Of a DNA stretch of 64,000 nt, positions 47,514 through 58,513 are shown one piece after another. The notes beneath the pieces are model-generated. The model did no database searches, was not told where the DNA came from, and saw nothing but the letters and a program-made list of their open reading frames with translations. The stretch covers positions 682,001-746,000 of the forward strand of contig CADCXD010000005.1 in assembly GCA_902806575.1 (NCBI GenBank). Direction: 5' to 3'. The stretch's first letter is position 1. Each line of letters opens with the position of its first letter. The translations under genes and the position numbers were made by a program. The stretch comes from Jackrogersella multiformis. Lineage: Eukaryota; Ascomycota; Sordariomycetes; Xylariales; Hypoxylaceae.

Positions 47514-49265
47514 TTAGACTGAAAAAGCTCCACGCCGACCCGTCGTCATACCTTTAGTCGAAATGAATGGTAGGTGAGGAGATAGGCAGCGAAGGCCGAA
47601 AGTGCTGCCGCTATTACCACCATTGTCTCCCGCGGTCTTCTTTGCCGCCTTAAGAAAGGTGACAACCAGATGATGGCGCGTAGACTTCTTTGTGCTCTCA
47701 ATCACCATCTCCATACCCGTTGATCCGAGAGGAGCGACGATTTTGTCATGTGAGCACGATAGCTTGGTACTCGGTAACAAAGACGGGATGACCCCCTCCT
47801 GGACCGCGCGATTGGTGATCTCGCTCTCGAGACGCATTATTCTCAGCCTATCCCAGCCGTCATCACCTTCGAATGCGAAACTATACCTGGCTTGGAGGGG
47901 TGCAGTGGAGGAGGAGCCTCTCTTCGAAGATGACGCCTTAAGCCAACATATAATCATAAGCTCGAGGCCACTAACGTGCAATCGTATATAACCAAAGAAG
48001 CTTTTCCCACCAGTTAGAAAGGCGGAGGCATTGTAGTCGAACGACTCCTTCGGTATCACATTCATGATTATAGCCTCCGCCTGTCCCTGGAATTTGAAGA
48101 GCAGCGCGTCAGCATGTTGATCTTGCAGCCGTTTGCCGTCCGGCCATTGTAGAGGTAGCTGTTTCTTAACGTAAATGCGATGGGGCGGTATAGCCGAGAC
48201 ACGGTCGTCCGGCAATACGGCGAGGACGCCTGGTTTGCTGCGTATATATCCATCTAGCGTCAGCGTAAGCAAGATGCCATATGAGCCTTTTCGCGAGTTG
48301 TTCTCGGGATCCGGCCTGGCACAGTCCAGCGGCAAGACCAAGCCGGCCTGGGACGTTTTATATAGCTGGACATCGTCAAATCGGAGTCCCTTGTTCGTGA
48401 CGGCGAGTTCGCCTTGGAATGTGCCGCCGCCGCTCTGGCGCTCTACGCCGCGGAAGCCGGCGAACTCGCAGGGGTGCGTGGCGAAGATGCCGCGATACTT
48501 GTCGAACAAAGAGGACGCGTGGCCCGGCTGCGTCGTCCACGCGAATATAGACAGGTCGTTGGTCTGCCTGCAGATCTCCTCCTGGAGCCGGAGGAAGGCC
48601 CTGTTCCCCTCGCCGTATAGCATGGGCATGCTGATTTCGAAGATCCCGAGCAGACAGTAGGCCGTATCCTCGGGCCGCGTCGTCTCTCGATCGGCTGCCC
48701 ATCGCATCCGCATCGCTACCGGCGCAGACCAGATCAAGGAGCTGTGCTTCAAGAAGGTAGGCTCGATCCCGGTGATCTCGGATATCGAATCCAGCAGCCA
48801 TGAATCTTTGGTGTCGATGAACCCCCAACCCCCGTCGTAGAACTCGACATCCCTCGGCGCCAGAAGCTCTTGGAGCGTCCAACCTCTAGTAAACCACTTG
48901 CATCCCTTTAACGTCTCCGGGGTGGCAGCCGCATGGGCCATGTCGGAGAGATAGACGAAGCACACGGCCGCGGCTTGGTACCACCTAAACATGGAGTTGA
49001 TGGCCTCGGACAGCTCAGCACTGCTGGTTTTGTCGATGCAGACGGTATCCACCCAGGCGTACTGCAGCCGGTGTTTCTCTCTCGCTAGCATGCATGTCTT
49101 CTCGATCTTGGCGAACCCGCGCTTGCTCCGAGCCAGCGCGAGGTTCGAGAACTGCTGGAAGGACACCTCCTCGTCTTCCCAGGTGTGCGAGAGTATGGCG
49201 TAGGAACCCTTCCACGGGTTCGTGATGTTTTCAAGCTGTAGGGTTTCGGTGTTGATGAGCCACAT
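47514..49265 (-). CDS. HET-domain protein (heterokaryon incompatibility type)
   Basis: A single-exon protein of 583 residues. The HET domain occupies about residues 20-240: YAILSHTWEDEEVSFQQF, YAWVDTVCIDKTSSAELSEAI, SMFRWYQAAAVCFVYLSDM and WFTRGWTLQELLAPRDVEFYD. The usual companion segment follows, with RPEDTAYCLLGIFEISMPMLYGEGNRAFLRLQEEI. The remaining 330 residues have no NACHT or WD repeat and look like the variable effector or recognition part. Proteins of this class trigger programmed cell death when genetically different hyphae fuse. Which partner allele it recognises cannot be deduced. The HET domain is intact and no frameshift is seen. Confidence 0.92.
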   Translation of the reverse strand: MWLINTETLQLENITNPWKGSYAILSHTWEDEEVSFQQFSNLALARSKRGFAKIEKTCMLAREKHRLQYAWVDTVCIDKTSSAELSEAINSMFRWYQAAAVCFVYLSDMAHAAATPETLKGCKWFTRGWTLQELLAPRDVEFYDGGWGFIDTKDSWLLDSISEITGIEPTFLKHSSLIWSAPVAMRMRWAADRETTRPEDTAYCLLGIFEISMPMLYGEGNRAFLRLQEEICRQTNDLSIFAWTTQPGHASSLFDKYRGIFATHPCEFAGFRGVERQSGGGTFQGELAVTNKGLRFDDVQLYKTSQAGLVLPLDCARPDPENNSRKGSYGILLTLTLDGYIRSKPGVLAVLPDDRVSAIPPHRIYVKKQLPLQWPDGKRLQDQHADALLFKFQGQAEAIIMNVIPKESFDYNASAFLTGGKSFFGYIRLHVSGLELMIICWLKASSSKRGSSSTAPLQARYSFAFEGDDGWDRLRIMRLESEITNRAVQEGVIPSLLPSTKLSCSHDKIVAPLGSTGMEMVIESTKKSTRHHLVVTFLKAAKKTAGDNGGNSGSTFGLRCLSPHLPFISTKGMTTGRRGAFSV

Positions 49266-50295
49266 GTCTGAACTTCGCTTGCAGTTTCATTCTGTAGAGG
49301 AGCGAGAAATAATCCTGAGTAAAGGCCGTGTTCGGATATGATATATAAGAACATGGCTAGGGATGTCATCGATATATACCTAGGTAGGTAGCCCAAGTTG
49401 GTTACGGTCAGGCCGAATGGGGAAGGGGTCAGAGGACATGCTGACTGCTCATCGATGACTATTCATGTTCGCTACCGCTGTTGGTAATAACTGTCCTCCA
49501 ATAAAAGGAGCGTGTTTGTCTTGTGTAGCCTCAGATCGAATAATTATTAAGCATTTATGACTTAATATGCTTCCATTATATATACACTGCCCCCTGAATA
49601 TTGGTGCATGTGAACTACGTACCAACACAACCGTCATGTCTAGGCACTCATATTATTTAACCTTGTGTACCTACCTAGGCAATATATTGATCAATTATGA
49701 TATAAATAGATTACGAAGATGTTGATGATGGTTTCTAAGTGTAGTTGCCTCCTTCAAAGTTCTTCCGCAAGTCAATATATCTCTTATTACTATTAGAATT
49801 GACAGGGGCTGTTCTACCAAGGTTAGGTTAGTAATACTATGCAGCTATGTAAGGCACGCTGCAAGGAACCGGGCAAGGGGGATATGGAGACATCGGAATT
49901 CTGCATAATACAGAGGTAGGCACCTACCTAGACTGCTAGGTATGTAGATAGGGCAACTCCTACTACTTACATATGTACCTAGGTAGGCAGGCTCTAAGGT
50001 AAGTCATTTACAAATGTGATATCATATGTAAATTAGCCTTATTGATATTATTGGCTCACTCTATATTGTGATGCGTTATTCCTTATGATAAACTCAAGAG
50101 TCAAACGTTGTATGGTGAAATGTCAGATGCTTGTCTTACCAGTGATGTCATCCAGGTCTCCACTAGGTAAATTGTAAATCGGAACCTTACGCACGACAGA
50201 GAAAGTGCCACTCTATTGCACTCAACATCTAGGAAGCCAGACGCCATTACTTAAATACTAGCGTCTTCCGTTTCTATTATTTATTTACCATTATA
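49266..50295. other. shared upstream spacer of HET and FAS1 genes
   Basis: About 1 kb between two divergent genes, so it carries both promoters. TACCTAGGTAGGTA copies occur at 49377, 49670 and 49975. The FAS1 side is AT-rich just before the ATG. Confidence 0.5.
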
Positions 50296-51011
50296 ATGAA
50301 GCTATCAACACTCTATTCGATCCAACTCCTAGCAGCGACCGCATCCGCGCAACTCGTCGCCCTGCCCTTCGGTATCAGCCTGAAACCCAACGCCCACCAG
50401 AAGCCCCTCATGGATCTCGGTCCCGTCCTGCCGCCGTCGTCCGACAAGCAGCCTCCTGCGGACTCCCATCCGCCGGCGCAGGGAGGCGTGCTGATCTCGG
50501 ACGTGATGGGGCGCGATCGCAGCATCAACATCTTCGCCGGGTTCACGAGGGGCATAGCGTCGATATCCTCGCGCCTCGACGACGGCGCGCGCAATAGCAC
50601 CGTGCTGGCCCCGCGCAACTCCGCCGTCGAGGCCCTGCCGCGCAAGCCGTGGGAGGACCCCAAGGACTACGCCGCGCTCGGCTCCAATGCGTACGAGGGC
50701 GGCGACGGCCAGGACAGGGCGCAGAGGAATCTGAGACGCTTCGTAGAGGCGCACGTCGTCCCCGCTAGCCCGTGGCCCGAGAACGAGAAGGTCGCTACGC
50801 TGCTAGATGGCGACAGGGAGATATGGTGGGAGATGAAGGACGGTGTGAAAGTGGTGAGTTACATGAAAAATGTGAATAATATCAGGATGAGGAATGCGTA
50901 CTGACTGTTGGTGGTTAGATCCAACCTGATGGCATCGAAGTAGACAGCATCTCTAGCCGGGTTGGCAACGGCGAGCTGTGGATTGTGAAGGGGGTTCGGA
51001 ACTACGCTTAA
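50296..51011 (+). CDS. secreted FAS1 (fasciclin) domain protein
   Basis: Two exons, 50296-50853 and 50919-51011, joined across a 65-nt intron to give 216 residues. A clear signal peptide (MKLSTLYSIQLLAATASA, cleavage near residue 18) is followed by a Pro-rich linker (PPSSDKQPPADSHPPAQ). A single FAS1 domain then shows GGVLISDVMGRDRSINIFAGF, STVLAPRNSAVEAL and the H2-like box RRFVEAHVVPASPW. The second exon supplies the end of the fold (IEVDSISSRVGNGELWIV). Fasciclin domains mediate cell adhesion at the cell surface or matrix. No GPI-anchor signal is visible, so the protein is likely secreted or wall-associated. It ends KGVRNYA, right after the domain. Confidence 0.85.
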
Positions 51012-52233
51012 TCAACAAACTAGAAGGGGTGTAGCAGATTAATGTTAGACTTGGCTCTATTGGAGTTTAAGGTAGTGGATATTGCAGACCCGGGTTTATA
51101 GGAGAACAGAGCATGTCGTTCTACGCGACAGATCCTAGGCCTAGGAAAGGTCATCGAGGCTTACGAAGCCCAAGCCGAGCATATAGGGGCCTGAGATTGT
51201 TAATGTTAATATTGTCAAGAATGTTTGTTTATCGTGCACATATAGACTGGGTTTCTTGGGTTGGTCTGGCACACGGATGAGATTCATGGACGGGGTTGAT
51301 ATATTATTATAAATACTTCATTTATAAGCGTACTTTTTTGCAGAGAAGAGTGATATATATGACAGCAGAATATTTGCTAAAAAGACGGATTTTTTATCAT
51401 ATTATCAGGTATATTATTAGGTATATTATTAAGAACACTACTAGTGATGCTTAACCATATACTAAAATTCTTAGCTTGCTCATTTGCATGCAGATAATGA
51501 GCTTGACTTCCAACTGCGGATATATTGATGTCATAGAAACCTTAGACAGTTACTATTGTTTTTATGCGTGATAGTAGACTATATTATGAAGGATTTTAAC
51601 ATATTTAGGAAACTTTATGGTCTTACCCATCTGATGTTGGACCATAGGGTTTATATGTTTCTGATGACGATGTTGATGAACTATAACTGCTTCAATGACG
51701 TGATGCCTTTCGCCTTTCGCACGGCCAATGCTGATAAGATAAGACTTCTAAGACAAAATACACCAAACTAAATTGAGAAAAGTGGATAATCTACGTGTGT
51801 AGTTTTCTTATCATCACGTGAGTTTGTAATAAAATAAAGCGGATCTCCTGCTTTTCCGAGCGTTATCGCGCGTCCGCAGATCGCACTGAGGAAACTCCCC
51901 CAAGCCGCGACAGCAGCTTGATCTCATCCGTCCTTTTTACCCTTCACAACACCCAAATCCCTGATATAGTTCCCAACTTTACACTCCCGTTTCTTACGTA
52001 TCAACTGTATCCATGTAGCAAGTGAGTCTATTCCAATCTCCGAATTTGTAGATTTATTCTTTGTTTACCCCCCTTTCCTGGTTGAATGATCTCGGGTTTG
52101 GCACTCGACCCGATCGTTGATCTCCTGATTCCTTTCATTGTATTTCTCTATCGTATCGACGCGCGCGAATCAGTACGCCGAATATCATCTTGACTAACAA
52201 CCTCGTCTATTAGATCTGCGCTGCTGAAGAGAA
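51012..52233. other. intergenic spacer and SIN3 5' leader
   Basis: About 1.2 kb between two plus-strand genes. The first half is AT-rich with no gene. The last 250 bp look like the SIN3 5' leader with its own intron. An ATG-TAG start-stop element lies at 52013-52018. Confidence 0.5.
52022..52213 (+). other. probable intron in the SIN3 5' leader
   Basis: A GTGAGT donor at 52022 and a TTAG acceptor ending at 52213, 20 nt before the SIN3 ATG. It has no coding consequence, so it rests on splice signals alone. Confidence 0.4.
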
Positions 52234-55200
52234 ATGAATTCGCATCCCGAAGACCTGTCGCACCGCGACCGCGAGTCGGTCGAGCGACACCAGCGAGAAC
52301 AGTTCCCAGCTGGGACCCCACGCCAGAGCAACACCGCATCCCTTCAAATCCATCAACCTGTCGCCTCGCGCCTCCCCGGCGCCATCCACAGCCCCGGAGG
52401 TCTTCTTGCGACTCATGGAGGTTCGGGGCCTCCTATCCCTTTAGGCGCTCCTTCAGGCCCCGTGAGCTCCTTCGGCGGGCCGTTACAAGCTGAATCGAAT
52501 CGCTCGATCCCACACAACGCACAGAATGCTTCGAATCAGATGTTTGGAGCCATAGGCGGCCCCAACTCAGGCCCTTCTAATAACTCTGCACCCTCGGGGC
52601 ATCTGTTCGGTGGCCCATTACAACAAGATGGTAACCGTGGCTCGCAGGGTATCCCCTTCGGTGGCGGGATATCTGGAGGAGCGCATCCGATCCCTAGTGG
52701 CAGTGCTGGTGGCATGCCACAGGGACAACAACCTATACTTAATGTAAGTTAAATATGCATACTTGGTCGTCATCTGTTAGATGGGGGCCCAGGGGGTAGG
52801 CTCGCTCCGGCGTCTATCCTCATGTTCGCCCTATCCCCTTATGTGGATGGGTAGCTGTTGTTGCTGCCGCTGCTAGGCACGTTCGCATCGCACTTTATAT
52901 GTCCTGTCCCCTTACCTATTCAGTCTGTCCCTTCCCTTAAACACCCTCCAGTGTTTCTTCGTATTTCATATAAAGAAACCTCGGAATCAAGCTCGTTCGA
53001 TAGCATGATCCTTTCGAAAATCCACAAAGCATGGTATACATTTTCAATTAGGGAACCTTGGACATATCTCCAATTTTGCTCATTTTCATTTGTTTTAATA
53101 TCTTTTGTTCAAGCCACCATGATGAGTTATCAAAATGATTGGTCGAGGTGGCATCAATTTTGGGCGTATGCCAGGTCATACTCGGTATATGCGACGGCTT
53201 CATTCAGCACATTTTAATATCCGCTATGTGTATACACATACTAAGATGCATTTGTCTATTTACTAATATATAGTCCTCGCAGGATGCCCTTAGTTACCTA
53301 GACCAAGTCAAGGTACAGTTTGCCGACCAGCCAGATGTCTACAACAAGTTCCTTGATATCATGAAGGATTTCAAGAGTCAAACGTTAGTTACATATCGAA
53401 GTAAATATGGAATGGCAGATGAGCTAATCTCTAGGGTTAGGATTGACACACCTGGAGTTATTAATCGTGTGTCGGAGCTTTTTGCGGGTCATCCCAATCT
53501 GATTCAAGGCTTCAACACCTTTCTTCCTCCTGGGTATCGGATCGAGTGCGGCGCCGGCAACGACCCTAACACTATTCGAGTCACCACGCCTATGGGAACG
53601 ACAGTACAGTCGATAACCGGTAGGGCAAATCAAGGCGACAGCGCGCACGGCCAGCCGGGATCGAATGGTCCTTTTTTCAACCACCGTGGCAGCAACTGGC
53701 AGCAACATCCACAACCACAACATAGCATCGAAAGCCCAGAAGCCGCTTTCAGCGCGCCCGTGACGAACGGCCCGAGCTTATTTGGATCTGGTCAAGCACA
53801 GGGTTCAAATTTCGAAGGTCAAGGCCAAGGCCAAGGTCAAGGTCCAGCACCAGCTCCGGCTCCGGCTCCAGCTCCAGCTCCCCAGCAGCAGCCCCGTAGC
53901 ACATCGCAAGTACAGAATAATTCGACGACACCGAACGCCCCTACGACTCGTAACGCTCTCACGCCAACACCAAGTGGTTCCCAAGGAGGGCCTAGTAATG
54001 GCAGCCAGCAAGCAAACATGGAGAAACGCGGTCCGGTTGAATTCAATCACGCTATAAGTTACGTGAATAAAATTAAGGTGAGAGAAACCTGAGGAGCACA
54101 TTTTACACATTGACACACTGGCACATTAACATATTAACACACTCCCCTCTTCCCACTCCCACTTCTACTTCTACTTCTACTTCCACTTCCACTTTCACTC
54201 CCACCCCCCCACAAAATTCGAATACTATTTTCATAAAAAAAAGTTGCAATAGTACACCACCACCAGGAAAAAATCAACTGACCTATGCTCACAGAACCGA
54301 TTTCAGGACAAACCTGAAATTTACAAACAATTTCTCGAGATTCTCCAAACCTACCAACGCGAACAGAAACCCATCCAAGACGTCTACGCCCAAGTCACTA
54401 CCCTCTTCAACACCGCTCCCGACCTCCTGGAAGATTTTAAGCAGTTCCTACCGGAGTCTGCAGCCTCGAATAAGGCGAACGGCCCGAAACCTGAAGATGT
54501 TTTTGCTATGACCGCTGGCCTCACTCGAACAACACCGCAGCCTGGCCACGCCATGAGAGACGCTCAGAAGATGCCTCCGGTTGGCGCTTTTGCTCCTCCT
54601 GCCAGTGCGAGTAAGGATAGTCGAAAGCGCCCCCGCAACGATAAGCAACCTCCTGTTCCTGCGCCTGCGATGGCCGACAGCCCAGCTCCGGGATCTCGTT
54701 CGATTCCCGGAGTAGGACCCGCGAGCAAGCGTCCCAAGCTCAACCATAAACCCATAACCACAGATGCGCCATCCATCGAACCCACGCTGACTCCAATCCT
54801 CCCCGAGCCGCTGCCTCCTACGTCCTCGGCAAACGCGACCGCCGATGAATTGGGATTTTTCGAGAAGGTTAAGAAGTATATCGGCAACCGATCCACCATG
54901 AATGAGTTCTTGAAGCTCTGCAATATGTATTCGCAGAGCTTGATCGACACCAACGATCTTGTCCACAAAGCTAGCCAGTTTATCGGCGGGAATGGAGAGC
55001 TCATGGGCTGGTTTAAAGCTTTTGTAGGCTACGAGGGTATCGACGAGGTCATCGAGAATCGGCCTAGACCACCGATGGAGAAGGTCTCGTTGAGCAACTG
55101 TCGGGCCATTGGACCCAGCTACAGGCTTCTGCCTCGTAGGGTAAGTTCGTTTCGATCTTCAGGGACAGGACTACTTGCTAATTGCTTTATTATAGGAGAA

Positions 55201-57500
55201 GCTCAAGCCTTGTGGCGGCCGGGATGAGATGTGTAACGCCGTCCTCAACGACGAGTGGGCATCCCATCCTACCTGGGCGTCCGAAGACTCTGGTTTTGTA
55301 GCCCATCGCAAGAACGCCTTCGAGGAGGGTCTCCACAGGATTGAAGAGGAACGCCACGATTACGATTTTAATATCGAGGCAAACGTCAAGTGCATACAGC
55401 TCTTGGAACCGATCGCCCAGCAGATGCTAAACCTGACTCCCCAAGAGCGGGAGACTTTCCAGATGCCGGCAGGACTTGGAGGCTCAAGCACCTCGATCTT
55501 CAAGCGTGTTCTCAAGAAGATATATGGCAACGAGAAGGGGCTCGATGTTGTCAGCGACATGTTCACAGATCCCTTCGCCGTTGTTCCTATTGTACTTGCG
55601 CGGCTCAAGCAGAAGGACGAAGAGTGGCGATTCACGCAGCGAGAATGGGAGAAGGTGTGGCAAGCACAGACGGAGATTATGCACCTGAAGAGTCTTGATC
55701 ATATGGGAATTCAAGTCAAGCAGAATGATAAGCGAAACCTGTCTGCCAAGCACTTAGTGGATGTTATCAAGACGAAGCACGAAGAACAGCGACGCTTGCG
55801 CAACTCGAAGAGCACCGTCCCACGATATCAGTTTTCTTTCGAGCTCGCCGATCGTGAGGTTATCTTGGATCTGCTGCGGTTCATGGTTCTATATGGAACA
55901 AATAACGGCCACCATAGTGCTACGGAAAAAGAACGCATTGTTGATTTCTTCGAGTTCTTCATTCCTCAGTTCTTTGAGTTGCCCGAGGAGAAGGTGCAAG
56001 ACCGACTTCACGATATCGATCGCGAGTCTGGCGAGGAAGATACCGAGGAACAGCTCCCGGCAGAGTTGACAAACGGTCGTTCCCGACGAAATGGCAAGAA
56101 ATCCGACTTGCTCCGCGGAGTGTTAGACCCTGGGCGCAACGGCGCCAAGACTAGAAACCAGAAGGAGGATAGTGCAGCATCTGGGAGCAAGGAGACAACA
56201 CCTGATGCCGGTTCTGCGAATGAGGAAGACATGGTCGATGCCCCCGATGACTCCATCCCGACTGAGCAGTCGAACGAACGATGGCTGCCTACCGTACCCC
56301 GGGCGACGGTTGTTAAGGGTGACAACCCGCTGCTGGATGCCGACGGCGAGTTGAAGGCTGATGGATTCTTCCCTCGCCCCTGGTACAACTTCTTCTGCAA
56401 CCAGACCATTTACGTTTTCTTCACTGTCTTCCAGACGTTGTACAAGCGCCTCAAGGATGTGAAAGATAGTAGGGACAGCGTTTCGGAAGAAATTATCCGA
56501 TCGAAAAGCAAGAAGCCGGCGAAGGAACTTGGTATTGCTGTTAACGAGATCAACTACTTTGATGAGAATGACCCTTCCTCCTTCTGGCCGAAGACGGTCG
56601 AACTAATCGAGGACTACATCACCGGAGAGATCGACGAGAACCGCTATCAAGAAGTTCTCCGCCATTACTACCTCAAGAAAGGCTGGACCTTGTACACGAT
56701 CCAAGATCTCCTAAAGACGCTGTGTCGTCTGTCCCTCACATGCACCAGTCAGGACTCAAAGGAAAAAACACCGGACCTCATCAACCACTTCCTAAACGGT
56801 CGCCACAACGAGGAGACTAGTTATCAGACCGAGATCAGTGCTCGGAAGTACGCTGAGAAGTGCATCAAGGATGGCGACATGTTCGTCATTTGTTGGGTAT
56901 GTACCATTTCATCCGCCAATTCCTATATACCTATTGCTAACAGCTGTCTAGTTTCCTCAGAAGCACGAGGCCACGGTCCGCTGGCTCCAGCGCGACGAAA
57001 CTACCTTTTACATGGACGAGATGGAGCTTCGCGAGAGGTGGCAGTACTACATCTCGTCGTATATGCGTGTCGAGCCCACCGAAGGAGTCCCTCGCTCCCG
57101 TCTCCAGAAGACAGTCCTCGCGCGTAACCTACCATCAAGCGACGCCGATTCGGACGATGGCAATGTACCTAAGCCTCTCATGTATGACGAGGGCTTAGTT
57201 TTGCGCATCTGTCTCAATTCCAACAAGATAGTTTGGGAGAAAAACACATCCGAGTTCTTCATATATGCGACAGAGCCGGAGGACGACAAGGACAAGATCA
57301 CTTTCGAGGAGGACCGCCGTGCCATCACTGATCATCGCGAGCAACGATTCAGAGAGAAGATGGTGATGAACAATGCTTGGATGCGTGGCATGAGCCAGGA
57401 TGAGGTTCAGAAGGTGAACGAGAACTTCCAGAAGTGGTTTAAGGATGGCGTCTCGCCCAGCCGAGGGGAGGATAGCGAGAACATGGAAGGAGTCGAATAA
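52234..57500 (+). CDS. sin3: SIN3 transcriptional corepressor
   Basis: Six exons: 52234-52743, 53283-53383, 53441-54077, 54307-55140, 55196-56896 and 56952-57500, giving 1443 residues in frame. PAH1 is at about residues 171-240 (DALSYLDQVKVQFADQPDVY, IDTPGVINRVSELFAGHPNL). PAH2 is at about 403-465 (FNHAISYVNKIKDKPEIYKQ). PAH3 is at about 597-660 (FFEKVKKYIGNRSTMNEFLK). The histone deacetylase-interacting domain follows (CRAIGPSYRLLPRREKLKPC, then DEWASHPTWASEDSGFV). SIN3 is the scaffold of the Rpd3-type deacetylase complex; PAH domains recruit DNA-bound repressors. Low-complexity tracts GQGQGQGQG and PAPAPAPAPAPAP lie between PAH1 and PAH2. The first coding intron is unusually long (539 nt). 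The second intron has a multiple-of-3 length with no stop, so retention would keep frame. Confidence 0.95.
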
Positions 57501-58513
57501 AGCGGTCGACATCTTGACTTTTGCATGTTCGTTTCGGTCTGCCTCCGCGGCAGACCTCCGGAGTAATCAGACGGCGGCGAATTTGATAATGGTTAGTAAA
57601 AGGCGTCACGGCAGGCGTTTAGCGACGGGCTACTACTCTACGCACATCTTTCCACCTCCCACCACGCGCGAGCAGTCTTTTTTTTTCTTTTTTTTTTTCT
57701 TTGGTCTCGCTGCGCCGCCGCGAGGACCAGCAAGCCGGATGGGATCTTGATATTCTCGTTTTGCCTTTGCTCTTTCTATCCTTGCTTGTACTATAGCTGC
57801 GGGACGAAGTGGTATAGATCGCGAATGTATTACGTTTGACTTAATGTTATGGCTTTACAGGTGATATGATGCTATAGGTGCTGTGATGTGTGATTTTTGA
57901 TTGGGTCCTACCCCGAGTAAAGAGACTGCGTGATATATACTTGTAGCTATAATAATATAAGCTCCTTTACGAACCTCACAGTAGCCTTAACTTCGCCTTC
58001 TAGGGGGGAGATACGTATCATATATACTTGATTATCTAGGATGGCCATGGGAAATTCAAGAATTATTTGATATTTGATATTTGATATTCATCGATCCCTA
58101 GCTGGAGGTATATATGATGGTAGATGGAGTAAAGCACCTTATATAGTAGCATGTACCCAAAACATACGTGACCGTACACGCCTATATTACCTAGGTAGTA
58201 AGGTAGGTATTTGATCTCGTATTCTGGGTTCATCCTCGCGTAAAAGGTATCTATCCATCCATCCATCCATCCATCCATCCATCCATCCACCCGGTCATCC
58301 ATCCACCTATCCTATTTGTTTATTTATTCCTCGCCCCGCCTATTCCCCTCGCATTTAACCGAGAGGTCAGGTCTTCGATGTAATGTGTCGAAATACGCGC
58401 GAACGTCCCACCAGCCTAGCCTAGCCCGAGCCACCGGATCATATGCGAGAATCCCTTCTCCCACGAGCGCGGGCTGCCGCTTCTCCGGCAGCGCCGCGCT
58501 CGTCGTCGGATAG
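57501..58513. other. 3' spacer between convergent SIN3 and ERG10
   Basis: About 1 kb with the two 3' flanks facing each other. A T-rich tract (57676-57702) follows SIN3 by about 180 bp. The (ATCC)9 microsatellite lies at 58253-58288. No gene was recognised. Confidence 0.5.
58253..58288. repeat. (ATCC)9 microsatellite
   Basis: Nine perfect ATCC units, then degenerate copies to about 58310, in the spacer between two convergent genes. Confidence 0.9.

Noticed and set aside
46190..49265. Secondary-metabolite cluster around the SnoaL-like gene
   Set aside because: Neighbours are a HET gene and a fumarate reductase; no synthase, terpene cyclase or P450 is present in the window.
52858..53217. 119-codon frame inside the first SIN3 intron as a separate gene
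   Set aside because: No motif recognised and it lies wholly inside a well-supported intron; kept only as an observation.
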